DNA from: an uncultured Planktomarina sp.
Lineage (GTDB): Bacteria > Pseudomonadota > Alphaproteobacteria > Rhodobacterales > Rhodobacteraceae
Reading direction: 5' to 3'
NCBI GenBank assembly: GCA_905182535.1
Contig: CAJJBZ010000014.1
Coordinates: 18,689 to 82,688 of the forward strand
Length of the DNA: 64,000 bases
In this document: one piece after another, positions 37,679 through 47,349 of the stretch
Layout: the number at the start of each line of letters is the position of its first letter
How positions within the stretch are numbered: the stretch's first letter is position 1
Position numbers and translations under genes: made by a program
The notes under the pieces: generated by a model
Seen by the model: the letters and a program-made list of their open reading frames with translations, nothing else
The model's database searches: none
What the model was told of the DNA's origin: nothing

Positions 37679-39559
37679 ATGAAGCTCCAAATTGTGGGCG
37701 CACTCGGGGGCAATATGTTGGATTACGATTACTCAGCTACAATAGGTACAAAAATTGCCGAAATTCAGGGTTTGCGGGTAGAATTCCAAACAAAAGATGG
37801 TCCTGTGATCGGCGTGTCTAACGTATCTTTTGATATAAAATCTGGTGAAACTGTCTGCGTCGTTGGCGAATCTGGCTCTGGTAAATCGGTTTCTTCGCTA
37901 TCATTGATGCGTTTGGTTGAGTTTGGTGGCGGTGAAATAACTGCTGGTCGTTTATTATTTAATAGAAAAGATTTGGAGGAAATTGATCTAGCACAAGCTG
38001 AACCAAATCTTATGCGTTCCATTCGTGGCAACGAGATAGGCATGATTTTTCAGGAGCCAATGACAGCCCTGAACCCCGTTTTTACTGTGGAGCGTCAATT
38101 GACCGAAGGTCTGCGCCTCCACAAAGGCTTATCCAAGGCTGCGGCTTCAGCTAAGGCATTGGATTTGATGCGTGAGGTACGCATTCCAGAGCCTGAGCGT
38201 CGATTGAAGCAGTATCCACATGAATTGTCTGGTGGAATGCGCCAACGTGTTGTGATTGCAATGGCATTGGCCTGCGAGCCCCGTTTGTTAATTGCAGATG
38301 AACCAACCACTGCATTAGATGTCACAATTCAGGCTGAAATTTTGGCGCTCATGGATCGCCTAAAACGCGATACAGGCACAGCGGTGATGTTCATTACCCA
38401 CGATATGGCTGTGGTTGCCCAGATGGCAGACCGCGTTGTGGTTATGTTTCGTGGGGAAAAGGTAGAAGAAGGTAAAGTTGAAGATATTTTTGAAAACCCT
38501 CAGCACCCCTATACAAAGGCTTTATTAGCGGCTGTTCCCAAATTGGGTGAAATGACCGGCAAGGCATACCCAGAACAGATGGTTTTGATGGGCCGCAGTC
38601 GAGGCAGGGTTGAGCCGATTAAAGGTAGTGATGAAGTGTTGTTGGAAGTTGAGAACCTGACAACCCGTTTTGCGGTTAATGGTGGTTTTTTTCGCCGCAC
38701 TATTGCCAATGTGCATGCTGTTGAGGACTTGTCGTTCACCATCAATAAGGGTCAAACTTTAAGTTTAGTCGGTGAATCGGGTTGCGGTAAATCGACGGCG
38801 GGCCGTTCGATCCTGCGATTGGTCGAACCTCAGAAAGGTGCCGTTCGCGTTGGTGGAAAAGACATCATGGCGCTTGATACTAATGGTTTGCGTAAATCCC
38901 GCCTTGATATGCAGATGATTTTTCAAGACCCATTTGCATCTCTTAACCCACAGATGCAGTTATCAGATCAAGTTGCTGAACCGATGCATAATTTCGCCAT
39001 CTTCAAAGGAAAGGCGATCCAAGACCGTGTCGAGATGTTATTTGACCGAGTCGAGTTGCCTCGCAGCTTCATGCGTCGCTACCCGCATGAGTTGTCTGGA
39101 GGCCAGCGTCAGCGCGTGGCTATTGCGCGCGCCTTAGCACTAAATCCAAAGCTTATAATCGCAGATGAAGCCGTCTCCGCTTTGGACGTGTCGGTCCAGG
39201 CTCAAGTGTTGAATCTAATGATGGAATTACAGTCTGAATTAAATCTGTCGTTTCTCTTTATTTCGCATGACATGGCTGTGGTTGAACGCGTTAGCCACCA
39301 TGTTGGTGTGATGTATTTAGGTCGTATTGTCGAAATTGGGCCACGCGCTTCCGTATTTGAAAACCCGCAGCATCCTTATACGCAGGCGTTGATGAAGGCG
39401 GTGCCCATTGCTGATCCGCGTCAACGCAAGGATGAAAGCGATTTGAATTTTAAACCAATTCCCTCGCCGATCCATCCCGTTTCGTATGTGGCAGAGCCAT
39501 CGGTCTACCGTGAAGTAGCACCAAGCCATAAAGTTTTGATTACAGATAGTGGATATTAA
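37679..39559 (+). CDS. Fused two-domain dipeptide ABC ATPase (DppD-DppF type), 626 aa
   Basis: Two complete ABC domains are present. The first has VGESGSGKS, LSGGMRQRVVIAMAL and LLIADEPTTALD. The second has [24 protein letters not shown] and LIIADEAVSALD. Each is followed by the oligopeptide C-terminal signature (ENPQHPYTKALL, ENPQHPYTQALM). The fusion replaces separate dppD and dppF. The second Walker B reads DEA rather than DEP, a mild variation. An internal ATG at 37715 (GGGGG upstream) is an alternative start. Confidence 0.93.
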   Translation: MKLQIVGALGGNMLDYDYSATIGTKIAEIQGLRVEFQTKDGPVIGVSNVSFDIKSGETVCVVGESGSGKSVSSLSLMRLVEFGGGEITAGRLLFNRKDLEEIDLAQAEPNLMRSIRGNEIGMIFQEPMTALNPVFTVERQLTEGLRLHKGLSKAAASAKALDLMREVRIPEPERRLKQYPHELSGGMRQRVVIAMALACEPRLLIADEPTTALDVTIQAEILALMDRLKRDTGTAVMFITHDMAVVAQMADRVVVMFRGEKVEEGKVEDIFENPQHPYTKALLAAVPKLGEMTGKAYPEQMVLMGRSRGRVEPIKGSDEVLLEVENLTTRFAVNGGFFRRTIANVHAVEDLSFTINKGQTLSLVGESGCGKSTAGRSILRLVEPQKGAVRVGGKDIMALDTNGLRKSRLDMQMIFQDPFASLNPQMQLSDQVAEPMHNFAIFKGKAIQDRVEMLFDRVELPRSFMRRYPHELSGGQRQRVAIARALALNPKLIIADEAVSALDVSVQAQVLNLMMELQSELNLSFLFISHDMAVVERVSHHVGVMYLGRIVEIGPRASVFENPQHPYTQALMKAVPIADPRQRKDESDLNFKPIPSPIHPVSYVAEPSVYREVAPSHKVLITDSGY

Positions 39560-39560
39560 G

Positions 39561-40736
39561 ATGGAGACTAAAATCTTGCACCGTTTAACCCCGTTAGAGT
39601 TAATGACCAAGTTGATCAGCTTTCCTACAGTAAGCCGTGACAGTAATCTGCCGTTGATTGAATGGGTTGAGTCTTATTTAAGCTCGCATGGTATTACTTC
39701 ACATCGTTGGCCTGATCCTGATCAACCACACAAGGCAGCATTATTTGCGCATGTGGGTCCCAACATCGAGGGCGCGATTGTTTTGTCGGGGCATACAGAT
39801 GTTGTGCCCATTGATGGTCAGCCTTGGGAAACAGATCCGTGGGAGGTGGTTGAGAAAGACGGCAAGTATTATGGTCGCGGAACTTGTGACATGAAGGGCT
39901 TTGACGCTTTGGCTATCTGGGCTTTGGTCGAGGCACATTATACAAAGGTGACCCGGCCATTACAGTTAGCGCTAAGCTTTGATGAAGAAATTGGTTGTAC
40001 GGGCGCTCCACCAATGATTGTGGCGATGCAGGGTGTGATACCGAAAGGTTCAGCTGTAATTGTGGGGGAGCCGTCAATGATGAAGGCTGTCACAGGCCAT
40101 AAAGGCGGCAACGCTTTTACCACGCATGTTGTGGGTTTCGAGGTCCATTCTTCGATCCATTATCAGGGCGTGAGTGCTGTGCATGAGGGTGCTCGTCTTA
40201 TTCAGTGGGCGAATGAGCAGAACGAATTGAACCATGCAGCAACCCCGAGCCCATTAGCTGCAATGTTTGATCCACCGTACTCAACATGGCATGTTGGAAC
40301 AATTGTCGGTGGTACTGCCGAAAATATTACAGCAAAGAATTGCCATTTCAATATGGGCTACCGAGCAGTGCCTGGTGATGACCCTGCTATATTAAACCAG
40401 CTTTACTTTGACAAAGTAAATGATGTTAGGGCCGCGATGCAGGCTGTACATCCTGAGGCTGATATTGTTCTGACCCCACGCTTTTCAGTGCCTCCGTTGA
40501 AGCCTGAAGAAGATGGTGCCGCCGAAGGCTTGGTACGGGCCGTTACCGGAGACAATGCTAGTCATGTGGTCAGCTACGGCACTGAGGCGGGGCAGTTTCA
40601 GGATGCGGGGTATTCGGCAGTGGTTTGCGGGCCTGGTGATATTGCACAGGCCCATCAGCCCAATGAGTTTATCGAAGTGGCTCAGTTTGAAGCAGGCCAT
40701 CAATTTATGCGTGATTTGTTGGCTAAGTTAGCGTAA
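39561..40736 (+). CDS. M20-family deacetylase, ArgE-like, 391 aa
   Basis: Metal-binding blocks are SGHTDVVPIDG, GRGTCDMKGF, FDEEIGCTGAP and a late His in GDIAQAHQPNEF. This is the acetylornithine deacetylase type, removing an acyl group from an N-acyl amino acid. The start ATG 39561 lies one base after the ATPase TAA; a GTG at 39549 would overlap. Association with the peptide transporter suggests use of imported N-acylated amino acids. Confidence 0.88.
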   Translation: METKILHRLTPLELMTKLISFPTVSRDSNLPLIEWVESYLSSHGITSHRWPDPDQPHKAALFAHVGPNIEGAIVLSGHTDVVPIDGQPWETDPWEVVEKDGKYYGRGTCDMKGFDALAIWALVEAHYTKVTRPLQLALSFDEEIGCTGAPPMIVAMQGVIPKGSAVIVGEPSMMKAVTGHKGGNAFTTHVVGFEVHSSIHYQGVSAVHEGARLIQWANEQNELNHAATPSPLAAMFDPPYSTWHVGTIVGGTAENITAKNCHFNMGYRAVPGDDPAILNQLYFDKVNDVRAAMQAVHPEADIVLTPRFSVPPLKPEEDGAAEGLVRAVTGDNASHVVSYGTEAGQFQDAGYSAVVCGPGDIAQAHQPNEFIEVAQFEAGHQFMRDLLAKLA

Positions 40737-40837
40737 AGCTACCGCTACAGATCTGCCAGTCCTAGAAATTAATTGATTAAGTCTTTGACGATTTGCGCTT
40801 GTGTTTGGATCAAGTTATTTAAATTTAGGGTAATAAT

Positions 40838-42001
40838 ATGCCGATTAAGAACCGATTTGCCGAAACTCATGCTGAAATTACTGGATGGCGGCGCCATTTG
40901 CACATGCATCCTGAGTTGGGGTTCGATGTGCATAACACTGCTAAATTTGTTGAGGAAAGGCTGCGCGAATTTGGCATCACTGACATCACAACAGGTATTG
41001 GAAAAACTGGTGTTGTAGCCGCAATAAAAGGCCGTACTGATACGTTAGGTCGTGTGATTGGCCTGCGTGCTGACATGGATGCGCTGCCAATTCACGAGGC
41101 GACAGGCTTGGAATACGCTAGCGCAGTGCCAGGAAAAATGCATGCCTGTGGGCATGATGGCCATACTGCAATGCTGTTGGGGGCGGCCCAATATTTGGCC
41201 GAGACCCGCAATTTTGATGGTACAGCAGTCATGGTTTTTCAACCCGCCGAAGAAGGTGGAGGTGGTGGTCTTGAGATGTGCAAAGACGGCCTAATGGGCC
41301 GTTGGGGTATTCAAGAAATTTATGGTATGCACAATATGCCTAACTTTCCTGTAGGAGAGTTTGCAATCAGATCTGGCGCTTTGTTGGCTGCCGCAGACGA
41401 GTTTTCATTAACAATCACTGGCCGAGGCGGTCACGCTGCAGCTCCACACGAGGCTATTGATCCAAATGTTGCTGCGGCTCATGTGATCTTGGCTCTACAA
41501 TCTGTTGCTTCACGCGTCGTTGACCCGCTAGGCCAGGTTGTTGTGTCAGTCTGTGGATTACATTCAGATACTGAGGCGCACAATGTTATACCACAGGTCG
41601 TACGGATGCTTGGGACGGTGCGCACGCTGGATCCAGCGGTGAGGGATATAGTGGAGGTGAAGGTCAAGCAATTGGTGACCATGACCGCACAAGCCCACGA
41701 CTGTATTGCTGAAATAAACTACGAACGTGGCTACCCTATAACTGTAAATACAAAGGAAAACACGGATTATGCGGCTGATGCTGCATTGGCTGTGGCTGGG
41801 TCTGTTGATACAAACACTCCACCGATTATGGCTGCTGAAGATTTTTCTTATATGCTCGAAGAACGTCCCGGTGCCTACATCATGTTGGGCAATGGTGGTG
41901 GCGCGACGGTTCATCATCCTGAGTATAACTTCGATGATAATGCCATTCCCGCCGGGTGTAGTTGGTACGCAGAAATGGTTGAGCGCAGGATGCCCCTGTG
42001 A
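40838..42001 (+). CDS. M20-family amidohydrolase, hippurate hydrolase-like, 387 aa
   Basis: The metal site is MHACGHDGHTAMLLGAA, with QPAEEGGGGG and YGMHNMPNFPVG. GRGGHAAAPHEAIDP is in the dimerisation domain, and AAEDFSYMLEERPGAY is near the C-terminus. It hydrolyses N-acyl amino acids. It follows the ArgE-like gene in the same direction by about 100 bp. Confidence 0.9.
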   Translation: MPIKNRFAETHAEITGWRRHLHMHPELGFDVHNTAKFVEERLREFGITDITTGIGKTGVVAAIKGRTDTLGRVIGLRADMDALPIHEATGLEYASAVPGKMHACGHDGHTAMLLGAAQYLAETRNFDGTAVMVFQPAEEGGGGGLEMCKDGLMGRWGIQEIYGMHNMPNFPVGEFAIRSGALLAAADEFSLTITGRGGHAAAPHEAIDPNVAAAHVILALQSVASRVVDPLGQVVVSVCGLHSDTEAHNVIPQVVRMLGTVRTLDPAVRDIVEVKVKQLVTMTAQAHDCIAEINYERGYPITVNTKENTDYAADAALAVAGSVDTNTPPIMAAEDFSYMLEERPGAYIMLGNGGGATVHHPEYNFDDNAIPAGCSWYAEMVERRMPL

Positions 42002-42083
42002 TTTGAGCCTTTTTGGTTGTGAAATGCTATGGCAACACCTGACAGGTTAAGCTATTAGTTGGTCCAAGTCAGGGGAATAAATA

Positions 42084-42164
42084 ATGCCCATCAAGATACA
42101 CTTTGCCGAATTGCACAAAACTCTTCCAACAAATGCGCCTTGGCTTAAGGCTAAGAGCTTTTGA
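42084..42164 (+). pseudogene. 5' scar of a second hippurate hydrolase-like gene
   Basis: The reading MPIKIHFAELHKTL, with a GGGGAATAAATA leader, closely mirrors the real M20 gene start (MPIKNRFAETHAEI, leader ending AGGGTAATAAT). It then diverges and stops at 42162. This is a remnant of a tandem M20 copy whose body was deleted. Confidence 0.5.
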
Positions 42165-42258
42165 GCTTTATCTTTGCGTCCTAAAATGTTGAGTATTCAC
42201 TTTACCATTAAAGATAGTGAGTAAAAACGGATATATGAATTGTACTGTTTGGTTTTAA

Positions 42259-43458
42259 ATGCGAATTTCCACCCCTGAATTTATCTCACTTATGGCGATG
42301 TTGGTGGCTACAGTTGCTATTTCAATCGACGCAATGTTACCCGCACTGCCTGATATTGCTTTACAGCTAACTGCTAAAAATCCCAACCAAGTACAGCTTA
42401 TTTTATCAGCCTTCATTGGAGGTATGGCTCTTGGAACTTTAGTAGTAGGGCCACTTTCTGACAGCTTTGGCCGCAAAAATATAATATATTTTGGCGCAGT
42501 AATTTATATTTCATTCTCTGCACTCTGTATGTTTGCAACTAATCTAGAAACAATAGTTATCGCCCGAGTTTTTCAGGGAATTGGGGCAGCTGCCCCACGC
42601 GTAGTTTCACAAGCGTTGGTGCGTGACCTGTATTCAGGCCGCGAAATGGCACGTATTACATCATTTATAATGATAATTTTTTCAATTGCCCCCGCAATAG
42701 CACCTTTGCTAGGCGCAGGCCTGATTTCGTTATTTGATTGGCGTGCTATTTTTGTAATATTCATTATTTTTGCACTTATTAGTACTATTTGGACAAAAAT
42801 ACGTATCAGAGAGCCCTTAAGGCCTGAAATGAGAGTACCATTTCAAATCAAAATCTTTCGTGCCGCATTTTTAGAAATAATATCAATCGGAATTGTGCGG
42901 GTCTCAATTATAACCCTGATATTTTCCTATGGAACTCTATTCACCTGCATCTTACTTGTTCAACAAGTCTTCGACCAATTTTTTGGACGAGCAAATAGTT
43001 TCCCAGAATGGTTTGCCGTCATTGCAGCATTTTCAGCCTCCGCATCCTTCCTGAACTCTATGCTTGTAATGAAATTAGGGATGCGGCGCTTGATCAGTGC
43101 CGCCTTGCGTGTACAAATAGCATTGAGCGCTTTCATGCTGCTAATGTTTTGGACAGGTGCAATTACTGGAAATTTAGGTTTTGGATGTTTTGTATTCTGG
43201 GTTTTTAGTTTATTTTTCCAAGCAGGACTGACTTTTGGGAATCTTACCGCTCTTGCAATGGAGCCGCTAGGACATATTGCAGGTACAGCCGCAAGTGTTA
43301 TTAGTGCTTTGGCAACATTAGGATCAGTATTTTTGGCAACTATAGCAGGCCATTTTTTCGATGGCACGCCACTAGCAATGATCATTAGCATAGCACTGTT
43401 TGCATCTTTTGGAGCACTAAGTGCGCATCTTCTACGACGGTTCGAGCGTAAATACTGA
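42259..43458 (+). CDS. MFS drug efflux transporter of the Bcr/CflA type, 399 aa
   Basis: Twelve hydrophobic segments are visible. MLPALPDIALQL near the start and GPLSDSFGRKN in the first loop are Bcr/CflA hallmarks, and RVFQGIGAAAPRVVSQALVRD is the motif C-like region. No ribosome site stands out. It exports a drug or small metabolite. The codon use is more AT-rich than the following sulfatase. Confidence 0.85.
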   Translation: MRISTPEFISLMAMLVATVAISIDAMLPALPDIALQLTAKNPNQVQLILSAFIGGMALGTLVVGPLSDSFGRKNIIYFGAVIYISFSALCMFATNLETIVIARVFQGIGAAAPRVVSQALVRDLYSGREMARITSFIMIIFSIAPAIAPLLGAGLISLFDWRAIFVIFIIFALISTIWTKIRIREPLRPEMRVPFQIKIFRAAFLEIISIGIVRVSIITLIFSYGTLFTCILLVQQVFDQFFGRANSFPEWFAVIAAFSASASFLNSMLVMKLGMRRLISAALRVQIALSAFMLLMFWTGAITGNLGFGCFVFWVFSLFFQAGLTFGNLTALAMEPLGHIAGTAASVISALATLGSVFLATIAGHFFDGTPLAMIISIALFASFGALSAHLLRRFERKY

Positions 43459-43522
43459 CAGTAACAAACACCTAGGCCGTGTCAGATTCTTAGTCATGAC
43501 ATAATACTAAAAGTCAAATAAT

Positions 43523-43556
43523 AAGGGATGAATACCCTGCCTATCCATCATAAGAC
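43523..43556. repeat. Short third copy of the integrase-upstream repeat
   Basis: AGGGATGAATACCCTGCC and the bases after it resemble the left part of the repeats at 45404 and 60421 (about 80 percent over 35 bases by eye). The match ends quickly. It is a weak call. Confidence 0.3.
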
Positions 43557-43615
43557 CTATATAGTGTATTGATAATTATCGCGGCAACACTTTGATTTAA
43601 AGGCGACGTAGACCC

Positions 43616-45178
43616 ATGACAAAGCGTCCAAATTTTTTGTTCATTATCACTGACCAGCAACGGGCGGATTGGTTGGGCTGTTACGGCCATCCAGTGCTGA
43701 AAACGCCAAATATCGACTCAATCGCGGCACGCGGCACAGTGTTTGAGAATTTCCACGTTGCGTCACCGGTTTGTATGCCAAACCGCGCATCGCTTTTGAC
43801 GGGGCGCTACCCCAGCCTGCATGGGCTTCGCTATAACGGCTGTGCCTTGCCAACAGACGCCAACACTTTCGTCAATGTTCTGGCCGATGCAGGCTATCAC
43901 ACGGCAGCCATCGGCAAGAGCCATCTGCAGCCCTTTACTGCAATGGCCCCCATGGGAAAAACCGCTGAGGAGATCGGCAGGATGCCCGAGGCATGGCAGA
44001 TTGATCGTGTCAAAGACTATGAGGAAGAGCCCACTAATTATATGGGCGCAGTGCGATACGACATAAAATCACCCTATTATGGCTATCAACATGTTGATTT
44101 GGTGACCTCACATGGGGATCGATGTGGCGGGCACTATGGACAGTGGTTCAAAGAGAATGCGCCTGATTGGAAGGCCTTACATGACCCCAAAAACCAGCTG
44201 GCGCACAGCTATTCTTGCCCGCAAGCTTACCGCACTCCTATCTCTGAGGACTTGTATCCAACAGCCTACATCCGCGATCGTGCGATCGATTATATCACGT
44301 CGCGTACCGATGAGGATGCACCGTTCTTTTCCTTCGTTAGCTTTCCCGATCCGCATCACCCGTTCAATCCACCAGGCAAATATTGGGACATGTACAACCC
44401 TGACGATTTTGAGGTGTCGCTGCCTTATGACGCCCACAAAAACCCAACGCCGCCCATGCAGTGGCTACATAAAAACTGGAAAGGCGACGGTGGGCAAACG
44501 ACGCCGCAGACTGCGCTGATGCTGGACGATCAACAGATCAAAGAGGCTATGGCGCTGACCGCGGGCATGATGGCGTTCATTGATGACGCGGTGGGTGACA
44601 TTATCGCAGCACTAGAGGCATCGGGGAAATTAGACAAAACGGTCATCTGCTACAATGCCGATCATGGCGATTATTTGGGTGATTACAATATGTTGCTCAA
44701 AGGCGCGTTGCCGTTTAGAAGTATCACGCGGGTGCCGTTTATCTGGTCGGATCCTAATGCACGCCACCAGACCCGTTCTGACGCATTGTGTTCGACAGTT
44801 GATCTGGCCGCAACCATTCTTGAACGTGCGGGGCTTGAGCCATTCAACGGAAATCAGGGCCAAAGCTTTCTACCCGCCACTAAGGCACAAGACGGGCCAC
44901 GCCATGAAGCCTTGATCGAGTACAACGATGGCGGTAAACGTTTGGGGTTTGAAGAGCCTGCGCGTGTTCGATCTTTGGTGACGGCTGAGTGGAGGCTGAC
45001 GATTTATCGAGATCAGGATTGGGGAGAGCTTTACTATTTGAAAGCTGATCCTAACGAAACGACCAATCTGTGGGACAGCGCCGATCATCAAGACACACGA
45101 GCGCATCTGACCAACCGTCTTGCGCATCACCTTATCGCGCAGATGGATGAAAGCCCCTATGCGGATCGTCTGGCCTGA
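43616..45178 (+). CDS. Type I sulfatase-family hydrolase, 520 aa
   Basis: The formylglycine motif is C-x-P-x-R in SPVCMPNRASLLTGRYP. The N-terminal metal site is FIITDQQRADWLG, and the late one is YNADHGDYLGDYNMLLKGA. The Cys-type site needs a maturation enzyme encoded elsewhere. It has no signal peptide, so it acts in the cytoplasm on a small sulfate ester or phosphonate/phosphate monoester. It is markedly more GC-rich than its neighbours and is followed by a truncated amidohydrolase, suggesting a transferred pair. Confidence 0.92.
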   Translation: MTKRPNFLFIITDQQRADWLGCYGHPVLKTPNIDSIAARGTVFENFHVASPVCMPNRASLLTGRYPSLHGLRYNGCALPTDANTFVNVLADAGYHTAAIGKSHLQPFTAMAPMGKTAEEIGRMPEAWQIDRVKDYEEEPTNYMGAVRYDIKSPYYGYQHVDLVTSHGDRCGGHYGQWFKENAPDWKALHDPKNQLAHSYSCPQAYRTPISEDLYPTAYIRDRAIDYITSRTDEDAPFFSFVSFPDPHHPFNPPGKYWDMYNPDDFEVSLPYDAHKNPTPPMQWLHKNWKGDGGQTTPQTALMLDDQQIKEAMALTAGMMAFIDDAVGDIIAALEASGKLDKTVICYNADHGDYLGDYNMLLKGALPFRSITRVPFIWSDPNARHQTRSDALCSTVDLAATILERAGLEPFNGNQGQSFLPATKAQDGPRHEALIEYNDGGKRLGFEEPARVRSLVTAEWRLTIYRDQDWGELYYLKADPNETTNLWDSADHQDTRAHLTNRLAHHLIAQMDESPYADRLA

Positions 45179-45214
45179 AGGGGCGGGAGAAAGTTTCGAT
45201 TTTAGGAGACCAAA

Positions 45215-45358
45215 ATGCTGATCCCAGATGACATTTGGTACGGAGCAGATATTTTGACGGTGGATGCAGCGCGCCCCAAAGCGGAAGCGATCGCAATTAA
45301 GGACGGTAGGATACTGGCCGTTGGCCGTGATGCAGGCGTGCTGAACCTTGCTAGATAA
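45215..45358 (+). pseudogene. Amidohydrolase (YtcJ-like), truncated after 47 codons
   Basis: AGGAG precedes an ATG that reads MLIPDDIWYGADILTVDAAR and then EAIAIKDGRILAVGRDA, the standard N-terminal strand of metal-dependent amidohydrolases. It stops after VLNLAR, before any metal ligand. The sequence then turns AT-rich and runs into the integrase-upstream repeat at 45404. The rest of the gene was removed by the element that left this repeat. Confidence 0.7.
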
Positions 45359-45403
45359 GGTATTAAATATAATATAAACAGAGTGTTATTTGACAACTAG
45401 TGG

Positions 45404-45549
45404 ATGTAATAGGGTAATGAATTCCCCCTTGGTCCACCGCAAACTGCCTTACTCGCAGTAGCATACCCTAAGTAAGCATCAGTTATTATTCATATCTTTT
45501 AGCTCGGCGCTTGTAATGCTTATTCGAGTACTGACCAAATTGCTGACTG
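45404..45549 (+). repeat. Direct repeat copy A of the integrase upstream region
   Basis: About 146 bp match 60421-60566 in the same orientation. The core CATACCCTAAGTAAGCATCA is identical, and GAGTACTGACCAAATTGCTG is also shared. In copy B the sequence continues into an integrase start; here it breaks at that point. It marks the left boundary of the island-like stretch. Confidence 0.75.
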
Positions 45550-45606
45550 GTCCTCGTAGACATTCTTGCTCACAAATGTTTTTAGGTATCGCAAGCATCA
45601 ATGCTT

Positions 45607-46029
45607 TTAGCTGATTGATGAGATGGCAGGAAGAATTTCATCAACGTCATTTACTGTTTTGGCAATCATTCCATCTACAAACAAATTCCTAAATCGTCTT
45701 TCGTAAGCTGTAATTGCTATGACAGGCTTTCCATTAGCGTAGGTGAAACCAATCTCGGCCGCTGTTCCAGAATCGATGTCTTGACCTGTTATTAGCGCAA
45801 CGGTCAGGTCTGCTTCCTTCAATGCAGTCAGGTCAGTATTAAAGATTTTATCCTTTGTGGCTTGGCTCATATTCGTGCCTTCCAACTCAGATTCATCAAT
45901 CCCAGACTGATCCCTGTGGGGCAGAAAGCATTTGTAGCCGTTACCCTCTAGCTCTGCAGCTATAAACTCGAGGTAGCTTCTTTCATGCGCATTAAACAAT
46001 GGCCCTGCAATATATATATTTTTGATCAT
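45607..46029 (-). CDS. Nucleoside 2-deoxyribosyltransferase-family protein, 140 aa
   Basis: The N-terminal MIKNIYIAGPLFNAHER and the block DSGTAAEIGFTYANGKPVIAI are the substrate-binding and catalytic regions of this family (the Glu in AAEIG is the nucleophile). It transfers or hydrolyses deoxyribose of nucleosides. It stands alone in the island, next to integrase and IS6 debris, so horizontal gain is likely. Other roles, such as hydrolysing modified nucleotides, remain possible. Confidence 0.85.
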   Translation of the reverse strand: MIKNIYIAGPLFNAHERSYLEFIAAELEGNGYKCFLPHRDQSGIDESELEGTNMSQATKDKIFNTDLTALKEADLTVALITGQDIDSGTAAEIGFTYANGKPVIAITAYERRFRNLFVDGMIAKTVNDVDEILPAISSIS

Positions 46030-46084
46030 GCGTCTAAACTCACATAGGTTGGCTAAGACATTATCTTATGACTGAAGAGTTTGA

Positions 46085-46323
46085 AAAGCTAGGCTGCTGG
46101 GTCTGCTCAAGCCACTTCTTCAGACGATCACGGAATAGCCAGTTCCACTCAAAGAGAAGGCCCTCCACATTGCGACGCGATAAGGAAAATCAAACATACA
46201 GCGTTACTGCCAAACGAATGACTTCAGGACTGGTTTTAAGCGTCGAAAAGGGGAGTGTTTTGTCATTAGAAAACGCTATAAAGTCGCTCGTCCGATCTCA
46301 AGCAAGTTTACTCTGACAAAGCC
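46085..46323 (-). mobile_element. IS6-family relic: transposase N-terminus and one terminal repeat
   Basis: The minus strand from about 46274 reads MTKHSPFRRLKTSPEVIRLA, the start of an IS6 transposase, then a TGA and SRRNVEGLLFE. It decays after that. The outer end AGTTTACTCTGACAAAGCC (46305-46323) is the terminal inverted repeat. The other end is lost. The same N-terminus occurs at 54460-54597 and 52588-52854. Confidence 0.7.
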
Positions 46324-46369
46324 AAGTAGGGCCATACTGAGACTGGTTCGAAGCCGTCTGACAACACCA

Positions 46370-47341
46370 TCAAGTGGGTTGAATGCGAGGGCATTGTACG
46401 ATCACTACGGTCCTGTCATCAAAGAACTCGTCCTCGGTTCCCCCTTTTACGGTCGCGTATTCACTAATTCTGTGGAAATCTTGTCTATCCGTTGCCTCAA
46501 ATGCCGCCTCCCAAGCTGCAACAGTTGGGTTGTCTGGCAATTTGGCGTACCCGTCGCTGAACACTTCGATGGTTTGTACGTCTTCTTTTGGTCGCCATGC
46601 GTCGACCCAATCACCAATTTGAGGCGTACCGTCAGCTAACACATCATAGCAAAGCGAATTGCCAACTTCATTTGCGAAACGATACTGCATACAGATTCCG
46701 GCGGTAAGAAAATCTCTAACAATAGCACCTTCGTTTTGAAGGCTCAGCCCCACGATGGTCTCAGTGATGATATTGTCTGCTAGTTCGCGGCCCATAATTC
46801 CTTTTTTCACTGCATCATCAAAACCCAGAAAAATACCACGCCTAACTGCCATCTCAGCAGAGTCTAGATCTGGCAGTCTCTTAGACAGGTCATGGAAAAG
46901 TGCAACGCGAGCGAAAGTAGCGACATCATCGATTAGCTTTGTGTTCCTTAGTGTCTCTGAACCATTGATCCTTATGCCACTGTCACCAAGACAGAAAAAT
47001 CTCCAATTCTCGCCACAGTCGATAGCTAAAGCAAGTGTCGTCGCGGGAAGAGGCGAGACAGAATGTTTTTCAAAACTTTTTGCATAGAGCGTGCTGAGTT
47101 TATTAACAAGTTCTCGAGCTGGCAGCTTGCGGTTCTCAGGAGGTGCTAGCAATTGTGCTACGCATTCTGCGGCATTCAACGCGGCCATCCGGCCTGCAGG
47201 CGTGCTATCGATTAAAGTTCCTTTCGCGTCGGTCGCACCGTCGAACAGGCCTATTGCGATACCTGGTAAAATAAACGGCACGTCGTCGCCTGGGCGATCA
47301 ACTGCTCGGTATTTGCAACGTGAAAATGCTTCAATATTCAT
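46370..47341 (-). CDS. PP2C/PPM-type protein phosphatase-like, 323 aa
   Basis: Metal and phosphate residues of the fold are seen in GLFDGATDAKG, CLGDSGIRING, VFSDGYAKLP and FFDDRTVVIV. The protein has no signal peptide or TM segment. It is the last gene of a binding protein, ATPase, permease operon, 8 bp after the permease. A serine/threonine phosphatase tied to an ABC importer is unusual; it could regulate the importer or act on a small phosphoester (inference). Confidence 0.75.
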   Translation of the reverse strand: MNIEAFSRCKYRAVDRPGDDVPFILPGIAIGLFDGATDAKGTLIDSTPAGRMAALNAAECVAQLLAPPENRKLPARELVNKLSTLYAKSFEKHSVSPLPATTLALAIDCGENWRFFCLGDSGIRINGSETLRNTKLIDDVATFARVALFHDLSKRLPDLDSAEMAVRRGIFLGFDDAVKKGIMGRELADNIITETIVGLSLQNEGAIVRDFLTAGICMQYRFANEVGNSLCYDVLADGTPQIGDWVDAWRPKEDVQTIEVFSDGYAKLPDNPTVAAWEAAFEATDRQDFHRISEYATVKGGTEDEFFDDRTVVIVQCPRIQPT

Positions 47342-47349
47342 AGGTTATC

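Noticed and set aside
46068..46316. 82-codon plus-strand ORF as a gene
   Set aside because: It is the antisense of an IS6 transposase relic whose minus-strand reading is clearly recognisable.
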